A program made the translations under genes and the position numbers. The notes below the pieces were generated by a model. The model worked only from the letters and a program-made list of their open reading frames with translations, had not been told where the DNA came from and did not search any database. Of a DNA stretch of 64,000 nt, positions 44,230 through 51,920 are shown one piece after another. The DNA is from Nonomuraea soli (lineage in GTDB: Bacteria; Actinomycetota; Actinomycetes; Streptosporangiales; Streptosporangiaceae), in the NCBI RefSeq assembly GCF_013761175.1, contig NZ_JACDUR010000008.1, forward strand, positions 124,001-188,000. The letters run 5' to 3'. The stretch's first letter is position 1. Each line of letters starts with the position of its first letter.

Positions 44230-46718
44230 CCAACCGCAGGAACGAGGACGTGGTCATGCCGGCGACCGCGAGCGGGCGAGCCAAGGGGCAGGGCATGAGC
44301 AGGGTTGTCGTCGTTGGGTATGGCCCCACCGCTCACCGCTTCATCGAAACGATGCGGTCCAGGGGCTTCGCCGGGTCTCTCACCGTCATCGGCGAGGAGC
44401 CCAGGCCCGCCTACGACCGGGTCGCGCTGACCACCTACCTCACCGAGGACGCCTCGCTGGAGTACGCGGTGCCCTCCGGGATCACCACGCGGCTGTCGAC
44501 ACGCGTGACCGAGATCGACCGCCAGGCCCGGGAGGTGGTCACTCTTGACGGCGAGCGCGTGCCGTACGACACCCTGGTCCTGGCCACCGGCTCGGCGCCG
44601 TTCGTGCCGCCGGTGCCGGGACGCGGGCGGGCCTTCGTCTACCGCACCATCGACGACCTGGAGGCCATCCGCGAAGCCTCGCTCGGCTCCACGCACGGCG
44701 TCGTCGTCGGCGGCGGCCTGCTGGGCCTTGAGGCCGCCGACGCGCTGCGCGGCCTCGGCCTCAAGACCGGCATCGTCGAGATCGCCCCGTGGCTGATGCC
44801 GCGCCAGGTCGACGAGGGCGGCGGCAGCGTCCTCAAGGGCCACATCGAGTCGCTCGGCCTGGAGGTCCACGCGGGCGTCATGCTGCAGAGCATCGAGGCC
44901 GACACCGTGCTGCTGGCCGACGGGCGCGCCATCCCCGCCGAGGTCGTCGTCTTCTCCGCCGGCATCCGGCCCCGCGACGAGCTGGCCCGCGCCGCCGACC
45001 TGGAGGTGGGCGAGCGCGGCGGCATCGCCGTCGACGCCGGCATGCGCACCTCCGACCCCTCCATCTACGCCATCGGCGAGTGCGCCCTGGCCGGCGGCGT
45101 GGTCTACGGCCTGGTCGGCCCGTGCAACACGATGGCCGAGGTGGCCGCCGACCGCATCCTGGGCGGCTCCTCCACCTTCGGCGGCTCCGACCTGTCGACC
45201 AAGCTGAAGCTCCTCGGCGTCGAGGTGGCCCAGTTCGGCGCCATGGAAGGCGCGCTCGACGTCACCTACATGGACCCCGTGGCCGGCGTCTACAAGCGGC
45301 TGTTCGTCTCCGACGACGCCTCCACGCTGCTGGGCGGCATCTGCGTCGGCGACGCCTCGCCGTACACCTCGCTCAAGGGTTTCGTCGGCAAGCCGCTGCC
45401 CGCCTCGCCGTCCGACCTGCTGTTCACCGGCGGCGGGCTCTCGCTCGACCTGCCCGACGACGCCCAGGTCTGCTCCTGCAACAACATCTGCGCCGGCACC
45501 GTGCGCGAGGCGATCGCCGAGCAGGGCCTCACCGACGTGCCGTCGATCAAGAAGTGCACCCGCGCCGGCACCACCTGCGGCTCCTGCGTCCCGATGCTCA
45601 AGCAGCTCCTGGAGAAGTCGGGCGTCGAGGTCAGCAAGGCCCTGTGCGAACACTTCGACTACAGCCGCGCCGAGCTCTTCGACATCGTCAGGGTGCGCGG
45701 CATCTCCACCTTCTCCGAACTGGTCTCCACCGTCGGCACCGGGCGCGGCTGCGACATCTGCAAGCCCGCCGTCGCCTCGATCCTGGCCTCGCTCAACGGC
45801 GAGCACGTGCTCACCGGCGAGCTGGCCGCACTCCAGGACACCAACGACCACTTCCTGGCCAACATCCAGAAGAACGGCACCTACTCGGTCGTGCCGCGCA
45901 TCCCCGGCGGCGAGATCACACCCGACAAGCTCATCGTCATCGGCGAGGTCGCCCGCGACTTCGGCCTCTACACGAAGATCACTGGCGGGCAGCGCATCGA
46001 CCTGTTCGGCGCCCGCGTCGAACAGCTGCCGCAGATCTGGGCCCGCCTGGTCGAGGCCGGATTCGAGTCGGGCCACGCGTACGGCAAGGCGCTGCGCACG
46101 GTCAAGTCGTGCGTCGGCTCCACCTGGTGCCGCTACGGCGTGCAGGACTCCGTGGGCCTGGCCATCGCCCTGGAGCAGCGCTATCGCGGCCTGCGCTCAC
46201 CGCACAAGCTCAAGTCGGCCGTCTCCGGATGCGCCCGCGAATGCGCCGAGGCCCGCTCCAAGGACTTCGGCATCATCGCCACCGAGCACGGCTGGAACCT
46301 GTACGTCGCGGGCAACGGCGGCTTCAAGCCCCGCCACGCCGACCTGCTCGTCTCCGACGTGCCCACCGACGAGCTCATCCGGATCATCGACCGCTTCCTG
46401 ATGTTCTACATCCGCACCGCCGACCGGCTGCAGCGCACCTCGACCTGGCTGGAGTCGCTCGACGGCGGCCTCGACTACCTGCGCCAGGTCGTCGTCGAGG
46501 ACTCGCTGGGCCTGGCGTCCGAGCTGGAAGCCCAGATGGAACGCCACGTCGCCGGATATTTCGACGAATGGCGTGCCGTTCTCGACGACCCCGACAAGCT
46601 TCGCCGCTTCACCAGTTTCGTCAACGCGCCCGGTGTCCCCGACCCGTCCATCACCTTCGAGACCGAGCGCCAGCAGATCAAGCCCGTCCTGATCCCCCTG
46701 GAGGTGGTTCGTTCATGA
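44226..46718 (+). CDS. nirB: nitrite reductase [NAD(P)H] large subunit
   Basis: 830 aa. Order: FAD/NAD oxidoreductase domain (residues ~25-310; VVVGGGLLGLEAADALRGLG), two BFD-like [2Fe-2S] segments (CSCNNICAGTV...TTCGSC ~420-460 and GRGCDICKPAV ~515), a ferredoxin-like half domain and the siroheme/[4Fe-4S] domain. The latter has SCVGSTWCRYG (Cys ~629) and GCARECAEA (~670), the C-x5-C and C-x3-C ligand pairs. Reduces nitrite to ammonium. ATG 44226 overlaps the upstream stop; ATG 44295, where FAD homology starts, is an alternative. Confidence 0.95.
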   Translation: MTNRRNEDVVMPATASGRAKGQGMSRVVVVGYGPTAHRFIETMRSRGFAGSLTVIGEEPRPAYDRVALTTYLTEDASLEYAVPSGITTRLSTRVTEIDRQAREVVTLDGERVPYDTLVLATGSAPFVPPVPGRGRAFVYRTIDDLEAIREASLGSTHGVVVGGGLLGLEAADALRGLGLKTGIVEIAPWLMPRQVDEGGGSVLKGHIESLGLEVHAGVMLQSIEADTVLLADGRAIPAEVVVFSAGIRPRDELARAADLEVGERGGIAVDAGMRTSDPSIYAIGECALAGGVVYGLVGPCNTMAEVAADRILGGSSTFGGSDLSTKLKLLGVEVAQFGAMEGALDVTYMDPVAGVYKRLFVSDDASTLLGGICVGDASPYTSLKGFVGKPLPASPSDLLFTGGGLSLDLPDDAQVCSCNNICAGTVREAIAEQGLTDVPSIKKCTRAGTTCGSCVPMLKQLLEKSGVEVSKALCEHFDYSRAELFDIVRVRGISTFSELVSTVGTGRGCDICKPAVASILASLNGEHVLTGELAALQDTNDHFLANIQKNGTYSVVPRIPGGEITPDKLIVIGEVARDFGLYTKITGGQRIDLFGARVEQLPQIWARLVEAGFESGHAYGKALRTVKSCVGSTWCRYGVQDSVGLAIALEQRYRGLRSPHKLKSAVSGCARECAEARSKDFGIIATEHGWNLYVAGNGGFKPRHADLLVSDVPTDELIRIIDRFLMFYIRTADRLQRTSTWLESLDGGLDYLRQVVVEDSLGLASELEAQMERHVAGYFDEWRAVLDDPDKLRRFTSFVNAPGVPDPSITFETERQQIKPVLIPLEVVRS

Positions 46719-47044
46719 GCACCCTGACCTGGACTGCCGTGTGCGCCTTCGACGACCTGCTGCCCGAGCGGGGCGCCTGCGCCCTCGTCGACGGCCGGCA
46801 GATCGCCGTCTTCCGCGACTTCGACGGCGCCGTGTACGCCATCGGCAACCTCGACCCCTTCAGCGGCGCCAACGTGCTCTCACGCGGCATCGTCGGCACC
46901 CGCATGGGCGAGCCCACCGTGGCCTCGCCCATGCACAAAGAGGTCTTCTCCCTGGTCACGGGGATCTGCTTCGACGATCCGGAGGTGGTCGTCCCGACCT
47001 ACCCGGTGCAGGTCCGCGACGGCCGGGTCGAGATCGCCGCCTAG
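46715..47044 (+). CDS. nirD: nitrite reductase small subunit
   Basis: 109 aa Rieske-like protein. As usual for NirD, the iron-ligand CxH pairs are replaced: the segments read NLDPFSGANVLSRGI and SPMHKEVFSLVTGICFDDP, so no cluster is expected. It is the small partner of NirB. ATG 46715 overlaps the nirB stop by 4 bp (ATGA), giving tight translational coupling and equal expression. Confidence 0.95.
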   Translation: MSTLTWTAVCAFDDLLPERGACALVDGRQIAVFRDFDGAVYAIGNLDPFSGANVLSRGIVGTRMGEPTVASPMHKEVFSLVTGICFDDPEVVVPTYPVQVRDGRVEIAA

Positions 47045-47067
47045 TGACCACCCAGAAAGGTAGTTCC

Positions 47068-48237
47068 ATGAGTGCTCTGATGGCGGAGACCCCGCTGCAG
47101 ACCCCGCTGGAGACCGCGCCGGACGCACTGTCCGGCTTCACCGTCGGCGTGACCGCGACCCGGCGCCGTGAAGAGTTCGGCGCGCTGCTGGAACGGCGCG
47201 GCGCCCGGGTGGTCAGCGCGCCCGCCATCCGTCTGGTCCCCCTGCCGGAAGACGCCGAGCTGCTGGCCGCCACCCGCGAATGCCTCGAAGCTCCCGTCGA
47301 CGACGTCGTGGTCACCACCGGCGTCGGGCTGCGCGGCTGGGTCGCCGCAGCCGAAGGATGGGGCCTGTCGACCGAGCTCATCGAACACCTGGGCCACGCG
47401 CGCATCCTGTCGCGCGGCCCCAAGGCCCGCGGCGCCGTGCGCGCCGCCGGACTGGGCGACCACTGGACCGCTCCCTCCGAGTCGTGCGCCGAGGTCCACG
47501 ACTACCTCGTCCAGCAGGATCTGCGCGGCCGCCGCATCGCCGTCCAGCTCCACGGCGAGCCGCTCACCGAGTTCGTGACCGCCCTGCGTACGGCGGGCGC
47601 GTACGTCATCGAGGTGCCCGTCTACCGGTGGCTGCCCTACCGCGACCCCTCGCCGCTGCGGCGCCTGATCAGCCAGGCGATCTCCGGCGGCGTCGACGCC
47701 GTGGCCTTCACCAGCGCCCCGGCCGTGATCGCGATGCTCAACGCCGCCCGCGCCGAAGGGCTGGAGGACCAGCTGCTGGCCGCCTTCGGCGGCGGCGTCG
47801 TGGCCGCCTGCGTCGGGCCCGTCACCGCCGGGCCGCTGGTGGCGCGCGGCGTGCCCGTCGTCCAGCCAGAACGTTCCCGCCTCGGCGCGCTCGCCCGCAC
47901 CCTGGCCCGCCACCTGCCCGAGCACAGCGTCACCCGGCTCGTCGCGGGCGGGCACTCGCTGGAGATCAGGGGCCATGCGGTCGTGGTCGACGGGGAGCTG
48001 CGGCCGCTGCCGCCGGCGCCGATGGCGGTGCTCAAGCGGCTGGCCGACAAGCCCGGATATGTCATCAACCGGGGGGAGTTGCGCACCGTGCTGCCGGGAA
48101 GCCACACCCGGGACTCGGCCGAGCACGCGGTCGAGATGGCCATCACCCGCCTGCGCCGCGCCCTCGGCGCACCGGGCATCGTCGAAACGGTCGTCAAACG
48201 GGGGTACCGGCTGGCATGCGACAGGGACGGCCTGTGA
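47068..48237 (+). CDS. nnaR: NnaR-type regulator (HemD-like domain plus winged HTH)
   Basis: 389 aa. Residues ~20-270 are uroporphyrinogen-III-synthase-like (FTVGVTATRRREEFGALLER, VAVQLHGEPL-like segment IAVQLHGEPLTEF, VDAVAFTSAPAVIAML). The C-terminal ~100 aa are an OmpR-type winged helix (MAVLKRLADKPGYVINRGEL ... HAVEMAITRLRRALG ... VVKRGYRLA). This fusion is the nitrate/nitrite assimilation regulator NnaR known from Streptomyces and Mycobacterium, which activates nir/nar genes together with GlnR. It lies 23 bp after nirD. Residual HemD activity is possible but unproven. Confidence 0.88.
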   Translation: MSALMAETPLQTPLETAPDALSGFTVGVTATRRREEFGALLERRGARVVSAPAIRLVPLPEDAELLAATRECLEAPVDDVVVTTGVGLRGWVAAAEGWGLSTELIEHLGHARILSRGPKARGAVRAAGLGDHWTAPSESCAEVHDYLVQQDLRGRRIAVQLHGEPLTEFVTALRTAGAYVIEVPVYRWLPYRDPSPLRRLISQAISGGVDAVAFTSAPAVIAMLNAARAEGLEDQLLAAFGGGVVAACVGPVTAGPLVARGVPVVQPERSRLGALARTLARHLPEHSVTRLVAGGHSLEIRGHAVVVDGELRPLPPAPMAVLKRLADKPGYVINRGELRTVLPGSHTRDSAEHAVEMAITRLRRALGAPGIVETVVKRGYRLACDRDGL

Positions 48238-49058
48238 ACGGCACCCCGCTCCGGCGTACGGCAGGCGAGGGCACCCTGGCGCGCCCCGCCCACGGCGGCC
48301 GGGGGGCTGACGGCGAGGCCACCCTGACCGCCCGCGTCACTCCGCACGGCGCGGGGGAGGGCACCCTGACCGCCCACGGCTCTCCGGACGGCGCGGGCGA
48401 GGGCACCCTGGTCCTCGCCGCCCACGGCACCCGGAGCGCCGCCGGTGAGGCCACCCTCGCCCGCCTGGCCGACGAGGTGCGGGCCCAGCGCCCCGGCCAC
48501 CGCGTCGAACTCGCCTACCTGGAAATCAGCCGCCCCCTGCTCGCCGACGTCCTCGACGCGGCCGACGGCCCGGTCACCGTGGTGCCGCTGCTCCTGGCAG
48601 GCGGCTACCACGTGCACATCGACCTGCCCGCCGTCGTCGAGCGGGTGCGCCCCGACGCGGTGCTCGCCCGCCACCTCGGCCCCCACCCCGTCCTCGCCGA
48701 GGCCCTGGCCCGGCGCCTGACCGAGGCTGGGCTGCGGGCCCACCACGACATCGTCCTGGGCGCCGCGGGCTCGTCGGACCCGGCCGCCCTGGCCGACGTG
48801 CGCGGCACCGCCCAGCACCTGGCCGTGCTCCTCGGCCGCCCGGTGACCGCCGCCTTCGCCTCGGGCGGCGCCCCGTCGCTCGCACAGGCGGTCAAGCCGG
48901 GGACGGCCATCGCGTCGTACCTGCTGGCGCCGGGGTTCTTCCACGACCGCCTGTTGCACGCGGGCGCGGACCTCGTCACCGCCCCGCTGGGCACCGAGGT
49001 CGCCGAACTCGCCTGGCTCCGCCACGACGAGGCCCGCTGCGCCCTTTCCCCCCGCTGA
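48234..49058 (+). CDS. sirohydrochlorin chelatase family protein (CbiX/SirB-like) with repeat N-terminus
   Basis: 274 aa from GTG 48234, which overlaps the nnaR stop (GTGA). The chelatase proper begins near residue 58 with LVLAAHGTRSAAGEATLARL; PVTVVPLLLAGGYHVHIDLP carries the second His region, and a second half-domain follows (IVLGAAGSSDPAALADV). It inserts Fe2+ (or Co2+) into sirohydrochlorin, giving siroheme for NirB. The first ~57 residues are an unusual extension made of imperfect GEGTL...HG units that echo the real motif. Alternative ATG 48216. Confidence 0.85.
   Translation: MNGTPLRRTAGEGTLARPAHGGRGADGEATLTARVTPHGAGEGTLTAHGSPDGAGEGTLVLAAHGTRSAAGEATLARLADEVRAQRPGHRVELAYLEISRPLLADVLDAADGPVTVVPLLLAGGYHVHIDLPAVVERVRPDAVLARHLGPHPVLAEALARRLTEAGLRAHHDIVLGAAGSSDPAALADVRGTAQHLAVLLGRPVTAAFASGGAPSLAQAVKPGTAIASYLLAPGFFHDRLLHAGADLVTAPLGTEVAELAWLRHDEARCALSPR
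48264..48452 (+). repeat. in-frame repeat in the chelatase gene, five copies
   Basis: Units start at 48264, 48312, 48354, 48396 and 48444 (spacings 48, 42, 42, 48), each opening GGCGAGGGCACCCTG or a close variant. All spacings are multiples of three, so the frame is kept. The fourth unit encodes the genuine HGTR active-site segment. Confidence 0.85.
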
Positions 49059-49534
49059 CCGCCGCCGCTGGAGACCTGCGAGCGCACCATGGGGAGCGGC
49101 CCGCGGTGACGACGCCCCTGCTGTGACGGCGACAGTGCCTCGCGACGACGCTCGGCCGTGACACGATGTCAGCGGCGCCAGAGGGCCCCCAGCCAGCAGT
49201 GGCGTGGCGGCGGTGGCCGCGACATCGCGGCGCGGATCTGCGGCGACGCGAGACGGCGTCCGACCCCGGCCCGGTGGCATCCGATGGCGGCTCGCCGTCG
49301 TACGGCGGCTTGCAAGCATGCGGCGGCCCCTGAGCAAGCGTGGGCCCGCGGGCATGCGGCGCTCGTGCGCAGACGAGGGCCCTGCGCAGGCGGCCCGTGG
49401 GCATGCCACAGCGCCGATGGTGGCGGGCGGGCGGGACCCCCGCGGGCAGTACGGCGTGCTCCGCAGGCCGAAGGCATGCAGTGCGGCGCCCGGCCCGAGG
49501 GGGTTCCCGAAGTCACCACCACCGGAGGCTCAGG
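49059..49534. other. 476-bp gap without a convincing gene
   Basis: Open frames here have no recognisable protein features. The DNA is very GC-rich and holds four GCATGC sites (49316, 49352, 49401, 49474), three of them within GGGCATGC or CAAGCATGC contexts separated by 36-73 bp. No terminator with a T tract was seen after the chelatase gene. Possibly degenerated repeats or an eroded gene. Confidence 0.5.
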
Positions 49535-50122
49535 TCAGGACGCGGGCCCGCCCCGCTCGGCGCCCTGCTCGCCCTCGCCCGCGCCCGGCTCCAGTCGCAG
49601 CTCGCGGACGATCTCGACCGCCGCGTTCTCCCGCGTGGGCCCCGCGTCGGCGCCCACGAACATCTCGTAGTAGGCGTGCTGGAAGCATCCCGCCAGCAGC
49701 AGCCGCGCCGTCGCCTGCGGGTCGGCCGAGGCGACGATGCGCCCCAGCCGCTGCTCGGCCTCCAGGTACGCGGCCAGCGGCAGGATCTCGGCCATCGGCC
49801 CGAGCCCGCTGTCGCGGACGGCCTTGCGGAATCTGACGGTGACCGAGGGTTCGGTGAAGGCGGGAAGGGCCGCCGACTGCACCTCCACGTAATGGTCGAT
49901 GCCGGCGCGTGCGACGAATATGAGGTTGTCCGTGACCCGGCCGCGACCGGGCGTCAGGTTGTGGAGGATACGCAGCCAGAGCGGCAGACGGTCTTGAAGC
50001 AGGGCCAGAAATTGATCCACCGGCCCGCCCTTGCGCTCTTCGCGCAGGGACAGAGCCATCCCCAGAACGCGTCGCCTGGTGTCCTGACTTCTTTGGTGCG
50101 GATCTACATGGGAAGTCGCCAT
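49535..50122 (-). CDS. TetR-like ligand-binding domain lacking the DNA-binding HTH
   Basis: 195 aa from ATG 50122. It opens MATSHVDPHQRSQDTRRRVL, the usual first helix of TetR regulators, continues GMALSLREERKGG and then jumps to PVDQFLALLQDRLPLWLRIL. The helix-turn-helix (normally ~40 residues with TxxxIAxxAGVSxxxxYxYF) is absent. The C-terminal domain looks intact (AAYLEAEQRLGRIVASADPQ, ARLLLAGCFQHAYYEMFVG). It should not bind DNA on its own. Likely an internal-deletion remnant or a dominant-negative/sensor protein. A GTG at 50146 gives a longer version. Confidence 0.72.
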   Translation of the reverse strand: MATSHVDPHQRSQDTRRRVLGMALSLREERKGGPVDQFLALLQDRLPLWLRILHNLTPGRGRVTDNLIFVARAGIDHYVEVQSAALPAFTEPSVTVRFRKAVRDSGLGPMAEILPLAAYLEAEQRLGRIVASADPQATARLLLAGCFQHAYYEMFVGADAGPTRENAAVEIVRELRLEPGAGEGEQGAERGGPAS

Positions 50123-50310
50123 GGTTGGCCTAACGTGCGCAGTCACATGGGTAGGTTCGACGTGGCACAGCTGGAATTCGCCGTTGTTACAGAGCCGTGT
50201 TTCTCCTGGTTATGGAATTGTTGTCGGCTGGAGTTCCACCTCGGTGCATTGTGGTGAAACTCGGGCTCGGGCCTGATTATTACGCGAAACGGGAGCGAAA
50301 TGGCTGAAAA

Positions 50311-51165
50311 TCAGCTGTCAGTGTTGCCGTTGCGACGACGGAGGTAACGCTCGAACTCCGCCGCGATCGCGTCGCCGCTGGCCTCGGGCAGGTCGGCGGC
50401 GTCCTTGCGCTCCTCGAGCTCCTTGACGTATTCGGCCACCTCGCTGTCCTGCGAGGCCAGTTCGTCGACGCCGTGCTCCCAGGCGCGCGCCTCCTCCTCC
50501 AGATCGCCGACGGGCATCGGGATGTCGAGCAGGTCCTCCACCCGGCGCAGCAGCGCGAGGGTGGCCTTCGGGTTGGGCGGCTGGGCCACGTAGTGGGGGA
50601 CCGACGCCCACAGCGACACCGACTTCAGCCCCGCCTGGCCCAGGGCGTGCTGGAGCACGCCCACGATGCCGGTCGGGCCTTCGTAGCGGCTCAGCTCCAG
50701 GTTGATCTCCCGGGCCAGCGCCTCGTCGGAGGCGGCGCCGATGATCGGCACGGGGCGGGTGTGCGGGGAGTCGTTGAGCAGCGCGCCGAGCATCACCGAC
50801 AGCTCGATGCCCAGCTCGTGGGCCACGCCGACGATCTCGTCGCAGAACGAGCGCCAGCGCATGTTGGGTTCGATGCCGCGCAGCAGCACCACGTCGCGCT
50901 CGGAGCCCGGCGGCCGGGCGTAGGACAGGCGGGTGGTCGGCCAGATGATGGATCGGGTCAGGCCCTCGCCCAGCTCCACGATCGGGCGGGTGACCTGGAA
51001 GTCGTAGTAGTCCTCAGGGTCGAGCGCGGCCAGCGGCTGCGCCTGCCACGCGGTCTCGAGGTGGGCGATCACGCCGCTCGACGCCTCGCCCGCGTCGTTC
51101 CACCCCTCGAACGCGGCGATCAGCACCGGGTCGACGAGTTCGGGGAGCCCTTCGAGCTCGATCAC
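50311..51165 (-). CDS. PAC2 family protein (proteasome-assembly-chaperone-like)
   Basis: 284 aa from GTG 51165, which follows GAGGAGGCGGGG. PAC2 signatures: LIAAFEGWNDAGEASSGVIA near the start, PVPIIGAASDEALA, and GPTGIVGVLQHALGQAGL. The C-terminal ~80 residues are acidic helix (LEEEARAWEHGVDEL, VAEYVKELEERKD). Homologues (Rv2125-like) are common in actinobacteria with or without proteasomes; function is unproven. No proteasome gene in the window. Confidence 0.9.
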   Translation of the reverse strand: MIELEGLPELVDPVLIAAFEGWNDAGEASSGVIAHLETAWQAQPLAALDPEDYYDFQVTRPIVELGEGLTRSIIWPTTRLSYARPPGSERDVVLLRGIEPNMRWRSFCDEIVGVAHELGIELSVMLGALLNDSPHTRPVPIIGAASDEALAREINLELSRYEGPTGIVGVLQHALGQAGLKSVSLWASVPHYVAQPPNPKATLALLRRVEDLLDIPMPVGDLEEEARAWEHGVDELASQDSEVAEYVKELEERKDAADLPEASGDAIAAEFERYLRRRNGNTDS

Positions 51166-51356
51166 GCGCCCCGCCTCCTCTCGCTCTGGTGTGGCTAAGC
51201 CTATGCGGTGGGACGGGGGTCACGTCACGTGTTGAGATCCCTTCCGCTTCTAGCGCACTTCGCGCCGGTTCCGTGGCCTGATGTGCCCGTACGGCATGCG
51301 TTCAACAGGTTTCGCACCCGCGTCCGGCGGGTTTCGCGCCCGCCCGCACCCTCACT

Positions 51357-51863
51357 TCAGGAGCGCCCGCCCGGCGTCGTGTGCACGATCAGCACGTCGC
51401 ATCCCGCCCGGTGCGTGACCGCCGACGGCACCGAGCCGAGCAGGCGGCCCGCCAGGCTGTTGAGCCCCCTGTTGCCCACGACGATCAGGTCGGCGCGATG
51501 CCGCTCGGCCAGCCTGACCAGCACGTCGACCGCTTCTCCCTCCTCGGCCTCCAGCACCGTGCGCGTGGCGCCCGCCGCCACGGCCCGCTCGCGGGCGGCG
51601 CGCAGCGCGTCGTCGGCGGGCGTCGACCCGCCCACCTTGTAGGCCAGCTCACCCAGCCGGTCGGCGGCGGCCGCGCGCTCGCTCTCGCGCATCGGCAGGT
51701 AGGCGCAGGCCAGCACGAGCGTGGCGCCCGTCGCGGCGGCCAGTCCCGCGGCCGCGCCGACCGCGCGCAAGGACGAGGACGATCCGTCGGTGCCCACGAC
51801 GATGGTCCGGTAGGCCCGCGAGCCACCGTCTGTTTTCCCTGCGGACGCTAATGATTCGCTCAT
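51357..51863 (-). CDS. universal stress protein (UspA family)
   Basis: 168 aa, single Usp domain. It opens YRTIVVGTDGSSSSLRAVGA, and the ATP-binding G-2x-G-9x-G(S/T) motif is seen as VVGNRGLNSLAGRLLGSVPS near the C-terminus. Cytoplasmic; members respond to stress, dormancy or hypoxia. ATG 51863 is preferred over ATG 51878 because AGAGG lies at a good distance. Divergent from metH with a 57-bp gap. Confidence 0.92.
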   Translation of the reverse strand: MSESLASAGKTDGGSRAYRTIVVGTDGSSSSLRAVGAAAGLAAATGATLVLACAYLPMRESERAAAADRLGELAYKVGGSTPADDALRAARERAVAAGATRTVLEAEEGEAVDVLVRLAERHRADLIVVGNRGLNSLAGRLLGSVPSAVTHRAGCDVLIVHTTPGGRS

Positions 51864-51920
51864 GTCGGAGCCTCTCATTGGACGCGATGTTCAATTGCCG
51901 GGAGCACTAAGCTTAGGCGC

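Noticed and set aside
49158..49836. Possible small genes on either strand after the chelatase gene
   Set aside because: Translations are low-complexity Arg/Pro/Ala runs without motifs and with no good ribosome-binding site.
51864..51920. Cobalamin riboswitch before metH
   Set aside because: Only 57 bp separate metH from the divergent gene, far too short for a B12 riboswitch, and no B12-box was seen.
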